Source of the DNA: a virus
Direction: 5' to 3' (one strand)
Length of the DNA: 36,865 nt
IMG/VR virus record: IMGVR_UViG_3300020123_000146
Coordinates: 1 to 36,865 of that record
The notes under the pieces are model-generated. The model was not told where the DNA came from. It saw only the letters and a list, made by a program, of their open reading frames with translations, and made no database searches. Positions 14,186 to 20,712 of the stretch are shown piece by piece (within the stretch, counting starts at the first letter, position 1; every line of letters starts with the position of its first letter). The translations under genes were made by a program, and so were the position numbers.

Positions 14186-14495
14186 GCTGCGCCACCCACC
14201 GTCGGGCCGCCAACTCGTGCTTGGGCTTCACCTCGTTGATCAGGGTGACGCCGTCCCCGCACACCACGGTCACGAACACGCGGCCACGGCCCTGCAGCTT
14301 GCCCTGATCCTTGAGCGACGTGGTCAGCCGGGCCATGGTGGACGGTGCGCCGGTGGACTGCTCCACGGTGGCCTTCGCGCCGGCCCGGGCGCCACGGCTG
14401 GGCGCGCCCCGGGCGGCCTGCTTGCTGACGATCAGGTCGCCCTCGATGGCGAAGCCGATGTCGTCCCCGTCGCGCTCCAGCTGCGTCTTGGCCAT
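14172..14495 (-). CDS. Small unknown protein, minus strand of control region
   Basis: A 107-residue protein starting at ATG 14495. The first third (LERDGDDIGFAIEGDLIVSKQA) and last third (GRVFVTVVCGDGVTLINEVKPKHELAARRWVAQLN) are strand-rich, with a flexible Gly/Ala-rich middle. The final segment resembles the C-terminus of short domains that bind nucleic acid or partner proteins, but no family is recognised. It is the last of three minus-strand genes that start at 15383. Confidence 0.55.
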   Translation of the reverse strand: MAKTQLERDGDDIGFAIEGDLIVSKQAARGAPSRGARAGAKATVEQSTGAPSTMARLTTSLKDQGKLQGRGRVFVTVVCGDGVTLINEVKPKHELAARRWVAQLNAG

Positions 14496-14527
14496 GCCGG
14501 CAGGGTGCCACGTCCGGCCGAGCACCG

Positions 14528-14938
14528 CTAGGCCTGTTCGGACCGACCCACCGGCGGCGGGTACGCGCGGTTGAACGCCTCCACCATCGACAGCAGCGCC
14601 CTGGCAGCGCTGATATTCGACCGCGGGCGCGCGCCAGCGGCCACCAGGTCGCTCGTGACACGGTCGAGGTCGGCATGCCAGTTGGCCAGGCGCTCGGCGG
14701 CGTCGATGAGCTGGCGCAACTGTCGTAACGGGATCACGCCGGCTTCGGCCAGCTCGGCCCGCACCTCGGCCCGCTCGGCCTCGTCCGCGTCGGGCCACCG
14801 CTTCGCCAGGCGCCGGGCCAGCCCGGCCGGCCCGTTTACCGCTGCGGCGGCGGCGCGCCGGGTGGCAAGCGCCTCAGCGTCGCCGCTAGCCCCGCTCGGC
14901 ACGGACCCGGATTTGCGCAAGGGGGCAGTCATCGTCAC
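14528..14938 (-). CDS. Unknown protein, paralogue of its upstream neighbour
   Basis: A 136-residue helical protein. Its segment ATRRAAAAAVNGPAGLARRLAKRWPD...EAERAEVRAELAEAGV (about residues 25-68) closely matches the equivalent part of the gene just upstream, so the two arose by duplication. I favour GTG at 14938 because AGGAG lies seven bases upstream; ATG at 14932 is close behind. It overlaps its neighbour by 53 bases. The C-terminal half, with another set of helices, differs from the paralogue. Function unknown. Confidence 0.6.
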   Translation of the reverse strand: MTMTAPLRKSGSVPSGASGDAEALATRRAAAAAVNGPAGLARRLAKRWPDADEAERAEVRAELAEAGVIPLRQLRQLIDAAERLANWHADLDRVTSDLVAAGARPRSNISAARALLSMVEAFNRAYPPPVGRSEQA

Positions 14939-15383
14939 AGATCAGCTCCTGGCACATGGGGCAGGAGACTGAGGCTAGATCGGCCGGGTTGAGCAGGGCC
15001 GGGTTCTCGACCTCGACGGCGAGGGCGTACAGGTCGGCGGGGGCCCGGTCGTCATCGGACCAACCGGCGAGTTGGCGGAGGGTCCTTGCGACGGCAGTGA
15101 CTACGGCCTCGGCCAGCGGCGGCGGCGTGATGCCGGCCCCGGCGAGGATGGCGCGGACCTCCGCCTGCTCGGCTTCACCCAGATCGGGCCAGGGCTTCGC
15201 GATCCGCCGGGCCAGGCCAGCCGGGCCATTCACCGCGGCGGCGGCCTTGCGCCGGGCGGCGAGCGCGTCGTCTGGCTCGCGGTTCGCCCAGCTCGTCTGG
15301 CCGCCCTCCGACTGTGCCGCGCGTCGCGCTAGGGCGGCTTCGCGCGCCTCGATCCGCCTCTGTGCTGCCTTCGTGATGGCCAT
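14886..15383 (-). CDS. Unknown protein with duplicated N-terminal domain and Cys tail
   Basis: A 165-residue protein. Its basic N-terminus (ITKAAQRRIEAREAALARRAA) is followed by AARRKAAAAVNGPAGLARRIAKPWPD...EVRAILAGAGI, shared with the downstream paralogue. The C-terminus has SCPMCQELICDDDCPLAQ, four Cys in a likely zinc site, which the paralogue lacks. The promoter must lie between 15384 and about 15440, next to the CTTAGCGCGCTAGG-type sites, so it is probably controlled by the same regulator as the divergent gene. Confidence 0.6.
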   Translation of the reverse strand: MAITKAAQRRIEAREAALARRAAQSEGGQTSWANREPDDALAARRKAAAAVNGPAGLARRIAKPWPDLGEAEQAEVRAILAGAGITPPPLAEAVVTAVARTLRQLAGWSDDDRAPADLYALAVEVENPALLNPADLASVSCPMCQELICDDDCPLAQIRVRAERG

Positions 15384-15401
15384 GCGCCGATGGTCGCGCG
15401 G

Positions 15402-15413
15402 TTAGCGCGCTGA
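15402..15413. promoter_or_regulatory. Operator-like site A (imperfect)
   Basis: TTAGCGCGCTGA, a variant of the palindrome found in sites B, C and D, with two changes at the right end. It lies 19 bases upstream of the minus-strand gene starting at 15383, where it could block that gene's promoter. Confidence 0.45.
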
Positions 15414-15438
15414 GTCAAGCTCGACCCGCCCAAGAAAC

Positions 15439-15450
15439 TTAGCGCGCTAG
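15439..15450. promoter_or_regulatory. Operator-like site B
   Basis: TTAGCGCGCTAG with a 10-bp perfect palindromic core (TAGCGCGCTA). It lies immediately upstream of the -35 box of the rightward promoter. The surrounding CTTAGCGCGCTAGG is identical in sites C and D; B and C are 23 bases apart centre to centre. Confidence 0.65.
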
Positions 15451-15452
15451 GC

Positions 15453-15481
15453 TTGCTCGACTTAGCGCGCTAGGGTATAGT
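15453..15481 (+). promoter_or_regulatory. Rightward promoter with operator in the spacer
   Basis: TTGCTC at 15453-15458 and TATAGT at 15476-15481 are separated by exactly 17 bases, a near-consensus sigma-70-type promoter and the best in the window. Site C occupies the spacer, so a protein bound there would exclude RNA polymerase. Transcription would begin near 15488. Confidence 0.7.
15462..15473. promoter_or_regulatory. Operator-like site C in the promoter spacer
   Basis: TTAGCGCGCTAG, fully inside the 17-base spacer of the promoter at 15453-15481. The position is the classic one for repression. The binding protein is not known; candidates in the window are the regulators at 11812, 11448 and 16550. 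Confidence 0.65.
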
Positions 15482-15487
15482 GGTAGC

Positions 15488-15849
15488 TAGAAGGACAACT
15501 ACAGAGCACAGACCACTAGCCAGAAACCGGGACCCGCAAGGGCAGCAGGAGGGCTATCGGGAAACACCCCGCCAGCGCGCGGGTTGCCGAACCCCCCAAC
15601 ACCCGCACGCGAGTCGAGGCCAGGGATGCACACGCAAGGCGCCGGGTCAGCCGGCCGCCGGATGTGCCGCTCGCTGGTCCGGTGGACGTGCCGCGAGTGA
15701 GGCGGCCGGGACGGCAGGCACCAAACACGATCCCCTCCATCACGGTGGCGGCGCGACCCCCGATCGAGACACAGGCTCTCGGGTGCGAGCGCGCAGCACG
15801 CCGCGGCGGGCCGGCATTCAGCCGGCCCGACAAGTCCTCTGGAGGGGAC
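15488..15849 (+). promoter_or_regulatory. Long 5' leader with hairpin before the ribosome site
   Basis: About 360 bases separate the predicted start of transcription from the ATG at 15850. Near its end GGGCCGGC (15808-15815) and GCCGGCCC (15821-15828) form a perfect 8-bp hairpin with an ATTCA loop. A second small pairing (GTCC 15834-15837, GGAC 15846-15849) covers the GGAGGGG ribosome site. A GTG-started frame runs through this stretch at 15480 but has no ribosome site and shadows the real gene further on. The leader could be regulatory; apart from these elements I see no gene in it. Confidence 0.45.
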
Positions 15850-16419
15850 ATGAACGTCAAGGTTGCTGCGTGGATCAAGGGCATCGTCACTGCGGTGTCG
15901 GTTGGGATCCTCGTGTACGTCGCGCTCGTGAGCAGGGACCACATCACGCACATCGGCCAGCTGATGAACCTGGAGAGCTACCAGGCAAAGACGCTGTTCG
16001 TGCTGATCGACCTGCCGGCCCTGGTCGGCAAGGTGCTGCAGCTCCCCGTGTTCGCCCACTCCACCCGGAAGTTCGGTCGCAAACTGACCTACTTCTCGGG
16101 CGGGCTGAGCTTGGCTTGCAACGTGATCGCCGGCTTCGTCGCCGGTGGCTACGGGCCGGCCGCCTACGGGGTGTTCATCGTGATCATGTTCCTGATCATG
16201 GAGACGGCCATCATGAAGATCAAGCCGGCCGCCGCGGTGACCAAGGCCAAGCGGTCCGCCAAGGCTGCCAGCGCCGCCCCGGCCAAGCCGAAGGCGACAA
16301 GCACCGCCCGCAAGTGCGCCCCCGGGTGCACCTGTGGCAAGCACAACCGCGCCGCCAACATCGCCCCGGTCAGCCCGGGCGTTGGCCCGATCGGCACCTA
16401 CGCCGGCCGGAAGGCGTGA
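15850..16419 (+). CDS. Multi-span membrane protein with Lys/Ala-rich tail
   Basis: A 189-residue protein starting at an ATG preceded by GGAGGGG. Four hydrophobic segments lie at about 10-27, 48-66, 80-100 and 105-124. A Lys/Ala/Pro-rich stretch (127-154) follows, then a CAPGCTCGKH Cys cluster near 157-165 and a short Gly-rich end. The first half loosely resembles the DUF2637 group of actinobacterial plasmid membrane proteins. It stands alone between a tightly operator-covered promoter and a strong terminator. Expression during either lysogeny or infection is possible; superinfection exclusion is a reasonable guess, without proof. Confidence 0.6.
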   Translation: MNVKVAAWIKGIVTAVSVGILVYVALVSRDHITHIGQLMNLESYQAKTLFVLIDLPALVGKVLQLPVFAHSTRKFGRKLTYFSGGLSLACNVIAGFVAGGYGPAAYGVFIVIMFLIMETAIMKIKPAAAVTKAKRSAKAASAAPAKPKATSTARKCAPGCTCGKHNRAANIAPVSPGVGPIGTYAGRKA

Positions 16420-16473
16420 CGAACGAGCAGCCCGGACCAGCGGTCCGGTAAGCCGCTCGGTACGGTAGAAAGT

Positions 16474-16515
16474 GCGCGGCACCCGTCTTACCGGCGGGTG
16501 CCGCGCCCTTTTTTT
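16474..16515 (+). terminator. Rho-independent terminator of the membrane protein gene
   Basis: GCGCGGCACCCG (16474-16485) and CGGGTGCCGCGC (16495-16506) make a perfect 12-bp stem with a 9-base loop, followed by CC and seven T. It is a textbook intrinsic terminator for the rightward transcript. A second small hairpin, GTGGGA/TCCCAC at 16525-16540, lies just beyond and may serve the opposite strand. Confidence 0.92.
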
Positions 16516-16541
16516 GTGCCCATCGTGGGAACGCTCCCACC

Positions 16542-16553
16542 TTAGCGCGCTAG
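16542..16553. promoter_or_regulatory. Operator-like site D at the end of the XRE gene
   Basis: TTAGCGCGCTAG with the same 14-base context as sites B and C, 1.1 kb away. It includes the stop codon of the minus-strand XRE gene and lies just past the terminator. No promoter is seen here, so it resembles the dispersed stoperator sites of some mycobacteriophages, or may allow DNA looping. Confidence 0.6.
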
Positions 16554-17269
16554 GCCTCCGGCGGTCGCCGGTTGTACTCCTCCAACGTCGCCAACGCCGT
16601 CGACGCCTCCTGAAAGGTCAGATCCCACGGACCCGTGTTCACGTCCATGCTCCGACCGAACCCCACCCACTTGCCCGACAGCCGACGCCCCGTCGGATCG
16701 GCCAGCAGCTGCACCGCCCCCTGATACCGGGCGCCCCGGTAGTAGCCCGTCCGGGCCGTCACCTCCACCCAGGTGCCGGTGACCACGCTGCCGTCAACGG
16801 TCAGGTCCATGGTCAGCTCGCCATCGGCCGAGCCCGGCATCGACCGCACCGTGACCCGGTCGCCCTGGTGCAGCAGCAGCACGTAGTGCAGCCCGATGAA
16901 CGACGCGCCCCGGCTGCTACTCGGGTACTCGTACTGGCTGAGCCACACCCCGCTGTACCGCCCGGGCAGCGCCGCCGCAGCTGGCTGCGGTGCGAGGCCG
17001 ACCGGCTCGGCTCCGGCCGCCGCCGGTGGCACCGGCGGTCGGAACCCCAGCGACGCGATGGGCAGCCCGGTGGCCGCCTCCAACGCACGGGCGTACACCG
17101 GCCGCGGGTAGCCGACGGCCCCGGCCTCCCACCGCTGCACGTGCCGTTTGCTGCAGTCGTTCGGCTCGCCCATGCGGGTGCCCGCGTCTCGCACTGCCCG
17201 GGCCAGGTCGTCCTGCGACATGAGCAGTGAGGCCCGCACCGCCCGCAGGGTGCTGTTCGGCTCGGTCAC
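16550..17269 (-). CDS. XRE regulator with beta-rich C-terminal domain
   Basis: A 239-residue protein. The N-terminal helix-turn-helix is about residues 5-65 (LRAVRASLLMSQDDLARAVRDAG, then SKRHVQRWEAGAVGYPRPVYARALEAATG). After a Pro/Ala linker (about 78-102) comes a domain of repeated strands: SGVWLSQYEYPSSSR, LHYVLLLHQGDRVTVRSMPG, VVTGTWVEVTARTGYYRGA and LSGKWVGFGRSMDVNTGPW. This architecture is common among Streptomyces and Micromonosporaceae regulators of unknown ligand; the strands look like a small barrel. GTG at 17269 follows GGAGG seven bases upstream. It is a candidate binder of the CTTAGCGCGCTAGG sites, one of which overlaps its own stop. Confidence 0.72.
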   Translation of the reverse strand: MTEPNSTLRAVRASLLMSQDDLARAVRDAGTRMGEPNDCSKRHVQRWEAGAVGYPRPVYARALEAATGLPIASLGFRPPVPPAAAGAEPVGLAPQPAAAALPGRYSGVWLSQYEYPSSSRGASFIGLHYVLLLHQGDRVTVRSMPGSADGELTMDLTVDGSVVTGTWVEVTARTGYYRGARYQGAVQLLADPTGRRLSGKWVGFGRSMDVNTGPWDLTFQEASTALATLEEYNRRPPEA

Positions 17270-17365
17270 GCCCTCACCTCCGCTGGCCAGTGTCGCCGGA
17301 ATGTCGCCCGCTCTGACTCCATCATGCCGTCAGCTGTGTCGTCGCGCGACCCCGATTCGGCACCC

Positions 17366-17371
17366 TACGGT
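17366..17371 (+). promoter_or_regulatory. -10 element for a leaderless transcript
   Basis: TACGGT fits TANNNT and ends seven bases before the ATG at 17379, again without a ribosome site, so the mRNA is probably leaderless. No convincing -35 box is seen. Confidence 0.45.
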
Positions 17372-17378
17372 TCACGGC

Positions 17379-17645
17379 ATGACCGACGCGGTGCCAGCCC
17401 TGGCAGAGAGCACGCCGCGGAGGCCGGGTGCGGCCGGCCGCCCTCCGACCGGCCGCGCCCACGTGCCCACCCGGGAGATCAGCGACGCCGCCCGCACCCT
17501 GTACGCGACGGTGGCGCAGGCCGCGCCCGACCTGCGCGCCCGCTTGGAGACGCTGCAGCAGCGCGGCAAGGACAGGGGGATAGCGGCTGAGACCGTCGAG
17601 GAGGTCAGGGGGGTGCTGTTCGCAGCCCACCAGCCAGAGCTTTGA
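17379..17645 (+). CDS. Small unknown protein, divergent from the XRE gene
   Basis: An 88-residue protein with a Pro/Arg-rich N-terminus (about 1-32) and a helical remainder (ISDAARTLYATVAQAAPDLRARLETLQQRG, then VEEVRGVLFAAHQPEL). It is divergent from the XRE regulator with 109 bases between, so the two may be co-regulated. No family recognised. A strong hairpin pair follows the stop. Confidence 0.55.
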   Translation: MTDAVPALAESTPRRPGAAGRPPTGRAHVPTREISDAARTLYATVAQAAPDLRARLETLQQRGKDRGIAAETVEEVRGVLFAAHQPEL

Positions 17646-17657
17646 TGGGGGCGCCCT

Positions 17658-17679
17658 GCCGGGCAACGCAGTGCCCGGC
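17658..17679. terminator. First of two tandem terminator hairpins
   Basis: GCCGGGCA (17658-17665) and TGCCCGGC (17672-17679) form a perfect 8-bp stem with a 6-base loop, 13 bases after the stop of the rightward gene. Confidence 0.65.
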
Positions 17680-17683
17680 CCCG

Positions 17684-17724
17684 AGCGCGCGGGGCCCCGA
17701 CCAGCACCCGGGGCCCCGCGCGCT
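17684..17724. terminator. Major bidirectional terminator ending the late operon
   Basis: AGCGCGCGGGGCCCCG (17684-17699) and CGGGGCCCCGCGCGCT (17709-17724) are perfectly complementary over 16 bp with a 9-base loop. It sits between convergent genes and would stop both the late leftward transcript and the rightward one. No U-run, as expected for a very GC-rich host. Confidence 0.82.
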
Positions 17725-17731
17725 GTGCTCG

Positions 17732-18877
17732 CTACGGGGCGGCGGGGCTGCCGTCCTCGAATGTGTTGCCTGACCACACGTTGCCAGGCCCGCCCGCCGA
17801 GAATGCGAGCACCCAGCCGGATGAGCCGCACCGGGGGAAGTACCGCCGGTCGAACACGTTGTTGGTGATCAGGATGTGCGACCCGGGCGACGTGCTTCCC
17901 GACGTGTCGCCGCCGTAGAGGGTGTAGGACCCGCCGGCCAGCAGGTTCCCGTCGACGGTGGCGTACGTGAACGCCAGCCCGTTGTCGGCCCCCAGAAACA
18001 CGGCGCTGGTCTGGGTCAGCGGGTTTAGCAGGGCGTTGTGCCGCACCGTCAACCCGAAGTGAGCCCAGCTGGCGCGGATGCCGGTCGCCTCGACCGCGTC
18101 GTCGTGGCCGCCGGCCCGCAGGTCATGCACGTAGGAGTCGGTGATGGTGCCCACCCCGGTGCTGAACCCGTCGTCGGTCCCCGAGTCTTCGGTGGCCCGA
18201 ATGACCACACCCGAGTCGTCGAACGCCTGCACGCCCTGGTGCACCCGGCCGGCACCGACGATGCGCACGTGGTCGATGACCGTGCCCTGCACCCATTTGA
18301 TGGTGATGGCGGCCCCGGTCACCGGCGTGTCCGGCCGGACGCACAAATTCTCGAGTACGACGTTCGCGGCGGTGACTGTGATGGTGCCGTGCACGTCGAC
18401 CCCGTTGAGGACCTGCCCGGCTGTTCCGAGGGTGATGCTGCCCATGCGGGGCAGCGAGTCGCACGACGAGGCTGGCCCGGTGTTGGCCGAGTTGGGCCAC
18501 GACGGGGCCGGCGGCCCGGTCGGGGTGGGCGTCGGGGTCGGGGTGGGTGTGGGCGGCGCTGTGGTGGCTGGCGGCGTGGTCGGGGGTGCCGTGGTGGCCG
18601 ACGGCGTCGCCGTGGCTGTGGCGGTCGGAGACGGCGTTGTGGCCGCGTCGAGGGCCCGCTGGGCCAACGTCACACAGTTGGCCGCCCACGCCACCTCAGC
18701 GGCCGTCTGGGCCTGCGCCTGCTCGTCCTGGCACGTGGTCAGCGCGTCGCGCAGCCGCTGCACCGGGTCGGTGGTGGTGGCTGCCGCGGTGCCGGTCAGC
18801 GACCAGGTCATGGCGAGCACGACGGCGGCGACCGCAACAGCGGTCACCGTCCACGCGCGCCGGGTGGTGGTGGTCAT
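17732..18877 (-). CDS. Secreted right-handed beta-helix protein
   Basis: A 381-residue protein. A signal peptide or anchor lies at residues 9-33. A short helical segment with two Cys (DALTTCQDEQAQAQ...ANCV) follows, then a long Thr/Pro/Ala linker (about 80-130). From about 140 to the end there is a right-handed beta-helix, with repeated short strands such as VLNGVDVHGTITVTAANVVLENLCVRPD, GTVIDHVRIVGAG, TVRHNALLNP and HILITNNVFDRRYF. Beta-helix proteins often bind or cut polysaccharide. It is the last gene of the late operon, after the lysis genes, and a signal peptide is unusual for a virion tailspike, so it may act on the cell envelope or be released. No catalytic triad can be assigned. Confidence 0.7.
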   Translation of the reverse strand: MTTTTRRAWTVTAVAVAAVVLAMTWSLTGTAAATTTDPVQRLRDALTTCQDEQAQAQTAAEVAWAANCVTLAQRALDAATTPSPTATATATPSATTAPPTTPPATTAPPTPTPTPTPTPTGPPAPSWPNSANTGPASSCDSLPRMGSITLGTAGQVLNGVDVHGTITVTAANVVLENLCVRPDTPVTGAAITIKWVQGTVIDHVRIVGAGRVHQGVQAFDDSGVVIRATEDSGTDDGFSTGVGTITDSYVHDLRAGGHDDAVEATGIRASWAHFGLTVRHNALLNPLTQTSAVFLGADNGLAFTYATVDGNLLAGGSYTLYGGDTSGSTSPGSHILITNNVFDRRYFPRCGSSGWVLAFSAGGPGNVWSGNTFEDGSPAAP

Positions 18878-19077
18878 GGCGTCGGGCTTCCCTTCGTCGG
18901 CTGGTTGGGCACCTGGTAGACCGCGGCCACGCCGAGTACGGCGATGGCGACGGCGACCCAACCGTGCGCGGTGGCCGACATCGGCACCGCGTTCTGTGCG
19001 GCGACCAGCCCGGCCGTGATGGCGGCTGTGATCGCCTTAGCCCGGGGCCGCGCCCACGCGGCCAGCCGGGCGGTCAC
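18874..19077 (-). CDS. Holin-like small membrane protein
   Basis: A 67-residue protein with two membrane spans, AITAAITAGLVAAQNAV (about 15-31) and WVAVAIAVLGVAAVYQV (about 40-56), a basic N-terminus and a short polar tail. The WVAVAIAVLGVAAVYQVPN ending is typical of a holin group found next to endolysin genes in actinophages. It overlaps the genes on both sides by four bases and follows the endolysin gene by two genes. Confidence 0.72.
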   Translation of the reverse strand: MTARLAAWARPRAKAITAAITAGLVAAQNAVPMSATAHGWVAVAIAVLGVAAVYQVPNQPTKGSPTP

Positions 19078-19409
19078 CGGGCACCACCGGCACGGCGGGG
19101 CGGCGGCTGCGGTGGCCGGCCGGAGTTGGCCCGGACGCCACCGTCGTGCTGGGTAATGTGCTCGTTGAGCTTCCGGTCCAACTCGCGCACCTGCGAGTCG
19201 AGCAGCCGGAAGCGCGTCACCATGGACGGCACGCCTTTCGCCTCGTCACCGAGTAGGTCGTCAGCTACCTGGTCGAGGCGCCGGATGGTGCGCCATGCGG
19301 CTTTCCACACTGGTCTGATCCCCTTTCGCCAGACGATGCCGATCAGCGTCAGCAAGGCGACCAGCGCCCCCGACACGACCCCGATCGCTTGCCACTGGTC
19401 GACGCTCAT
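19074..19409 (-). CDS. Membrane-anchored lysis-cassette protein
   Basis: A 111-residue protein with one N-terminal span (AIGVVSGALVALLTLIGIVW, about 8-27), a basic amphipathic segment, and a long helix (RFRLLDSQVRELDRKLNEHITQH) likely to form a coiled coil, ending in a Pro/Arg tail. The layout of one anchor plus a coiled coil resembles second holins or spanin-like proteins of Gram-positive phages. It lies between the endolysin and holin genes. Confidence 0.62.
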   Translation of the reverse strand: MSVDQWQAIGVVSGALVALLTLIGIVWRKGIRPVWKAAWRTIRRLDQVADDLLGDEAKGVPSMVTRFRLLDSQVRELDRKLNEHITQHDGGVRANSGRPPQPPPRRAGGAR

Positions 19410-19471
19410 GTGAGCCCCTGCGCTTTCCGGTTGTGCGTGCGCGCGGCGGGTCCGGACCGCGCGGGGATGGG

Positions 19472-20536
19472 TTAGGCGGTGGTGGGCGGCCCGGTGAGCC
19501 TGGTCGCGTCCAGCTCGGCGCGCACGACCGCCCGCACCTCGTCGGCGGTGAGCCCGCCGGGCGGGGCCGGCGGCGGGGTGACGGCGGCGGCCTGGCGCCA
19601 GTCGGCAACCTGCACCCCGTAGGCGCATCCGCCGGTGACCGCGGCGAACGTCGTTGCGAACGACCACTTACCGTCGGCCGTGGTCGCCTTGGATAGCACC
19701 ACAACGGCCGGGGCGCCGCCCTGCGGGGTGCTGAACGGTTCCACGTCGTACATGCCCATGCGGTCGGTGTTGATGATGCGGTTGCCCAGGTCGGCCGGGC
19801 GGTCCGGCCAGGTGGTGTCGAACTGGTAGCGGATCATCGTCGTGTCCCCTTCCGGCTGCTGCGTCGGTCGCAGCGCCGCCTTGAGTTGGTCGAGGGTGCC
19901 GCGGAACGCGTTGGCGTCCGAGGTGGTCTGCCCGGCGATCGTGGTGTTCGAGCCGAACTGCAGGATGGTGGGCGTCTTCCCGCCGGCCGCCGCCCACTGC
20001 GCGGACCGGTCGCCGCCGGCCGCGGCGTACACGTCCGGGTAGTGCCCGACGCGGTTGGCCCCGTAGTTGCTCGACCACCACAGGCCGCGCAGGCCGCCGA
20101 TGCTGGCCCCGTAGTGCCACGCCGGGGCGTAGGGCAGGTGCTCGGTTGGCTCAAACGAGCCTTGCCCTTGGTGGACGAGCTCGTCCCCGAACTGGTTGAT
20201 CTGGTCGATGCTGGGCGGGGTCTGCAGGCCGGCGTAGAACGGCTCGTTGTCGGACTGCGCCACAAAAAACGGGAATCCCCGCCACCACGGCACGTCCGCG
20301 TCGAGCATCTGCAGGAACCACGCCACCTGGGCGGGCACGGACCGGTTGCCCCACAGGACGTGGTACCCGCCGAGGATGGGGCAACCCATTCCCCGCATGG
20401 CGTTGAGCTTCGGCGCGGCGGTGGGGTTGTGGTAGTAGTGGTCCCCGTCGGTGACTTTGGTGGTGAACCCGGCCAGCCCGTCAAGGCTGGTCGGAGTGTC
20501 ATCCCAACTCGATGAGTCCCATAGGAAGACGGTCAT
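19472..20536 (-). CDS. Endolysin with GH25-like catalytic domain
   Basis: A 354-residue lysin. The N-terminal 200 residues look like a glycoside hydrolase family 25 muramidase: FLWDSSSWD (4-12), a FTTKVTDGDHYYHNP strand (24-38), GYHVLWG (57-63) and FVAQSDNEPF (91-100), in which Asp96 and Glu98 form the D-x-E pair. GGKTPTILQFGS near 187-198 matches the last barrel strand. It would cut the glycan between N-acetylmuramic acid and N-acetylglucosamine. The C-terminal 130 residues contain a probable wall-binding or oligomerisation domain and a Pro-rich hinge before a final short helix. No signal peptide, so release needs the holin. Confidence 0.8.
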   Translation of the reverse strand: MTVFLWDSSSWDDTPTSLDGLAGFTTKVTDGDHYYHNPTAAPKLNAMRGMGCPILGGYHVLWGNRSVPAQVAWFLQMLDADVPWWRGFPFFVAQSDNEPFYAGLQTPPSIDQINQFGDELVHQGQGSFEPTEHLPYAPAWHYGASIGGLRGLWWSSNYGANRVGHYPDVYAAAGGDRSAQWAAAGGKTPTILQFGSNTTIAGQTTSDANAFRGTLDQLKAALRPTQQPEGDTTMIRYQFDTTWPDRPADLGNRIINTDRMGMYDVEPFSTPQGGAPAVVVLSKATTADGKWSFATTFAAVTGGCAYGVQVADWRQAAAVTPPPAPPGGLTADEVRAVVRAELDATRLTGPPTTA

Positions 20537-20712
20537 GATGTGGGCTCCGCGTGGCGTCGTCCATTGTGGAGCACCCGGTCACAGGCGGGGCAGTTGAAAT
20601 GCCGGCCCGCCGGGTCGGCCGCCTCGACCAGCGGCACAACCTGTTCGCCGGGCTGGGCTTGGCCGCACACAGCCGGGCCGCCCGGTTCGCGCGACGCGTG
20701 ATAGGTGGTCAT
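20533..20712 (-). CDS. 59-residue zinc-binding protein
   Basis: A small gene missed by length cut-offs. ATG at 20712 overlaps the tail gene stop (ATGA) and its TGA overlaps the lysin start. The protein has Cys at 16 and a CPACDR knuckle near 41-46 together with His38 and His50, which could hold one zinc. Function unknown. The tight overlaps on both sides support it being translated. Confidence 0.6.
   Translation of the reverse strand: MTTYHASREPGGPAVCGQAQPGEQVVPLVEAADPAGRHFNCPACDRVLHNGRRHAEPTS

Noticed and set aside
15480-16451. GTG-started plus-strand frame spanning the leader and membrane gene
   Set aside because: No ribosome site, start lies within the -10 box, and it runs out of frame with the membrane protein that has a strong Shine-Dalgarno.
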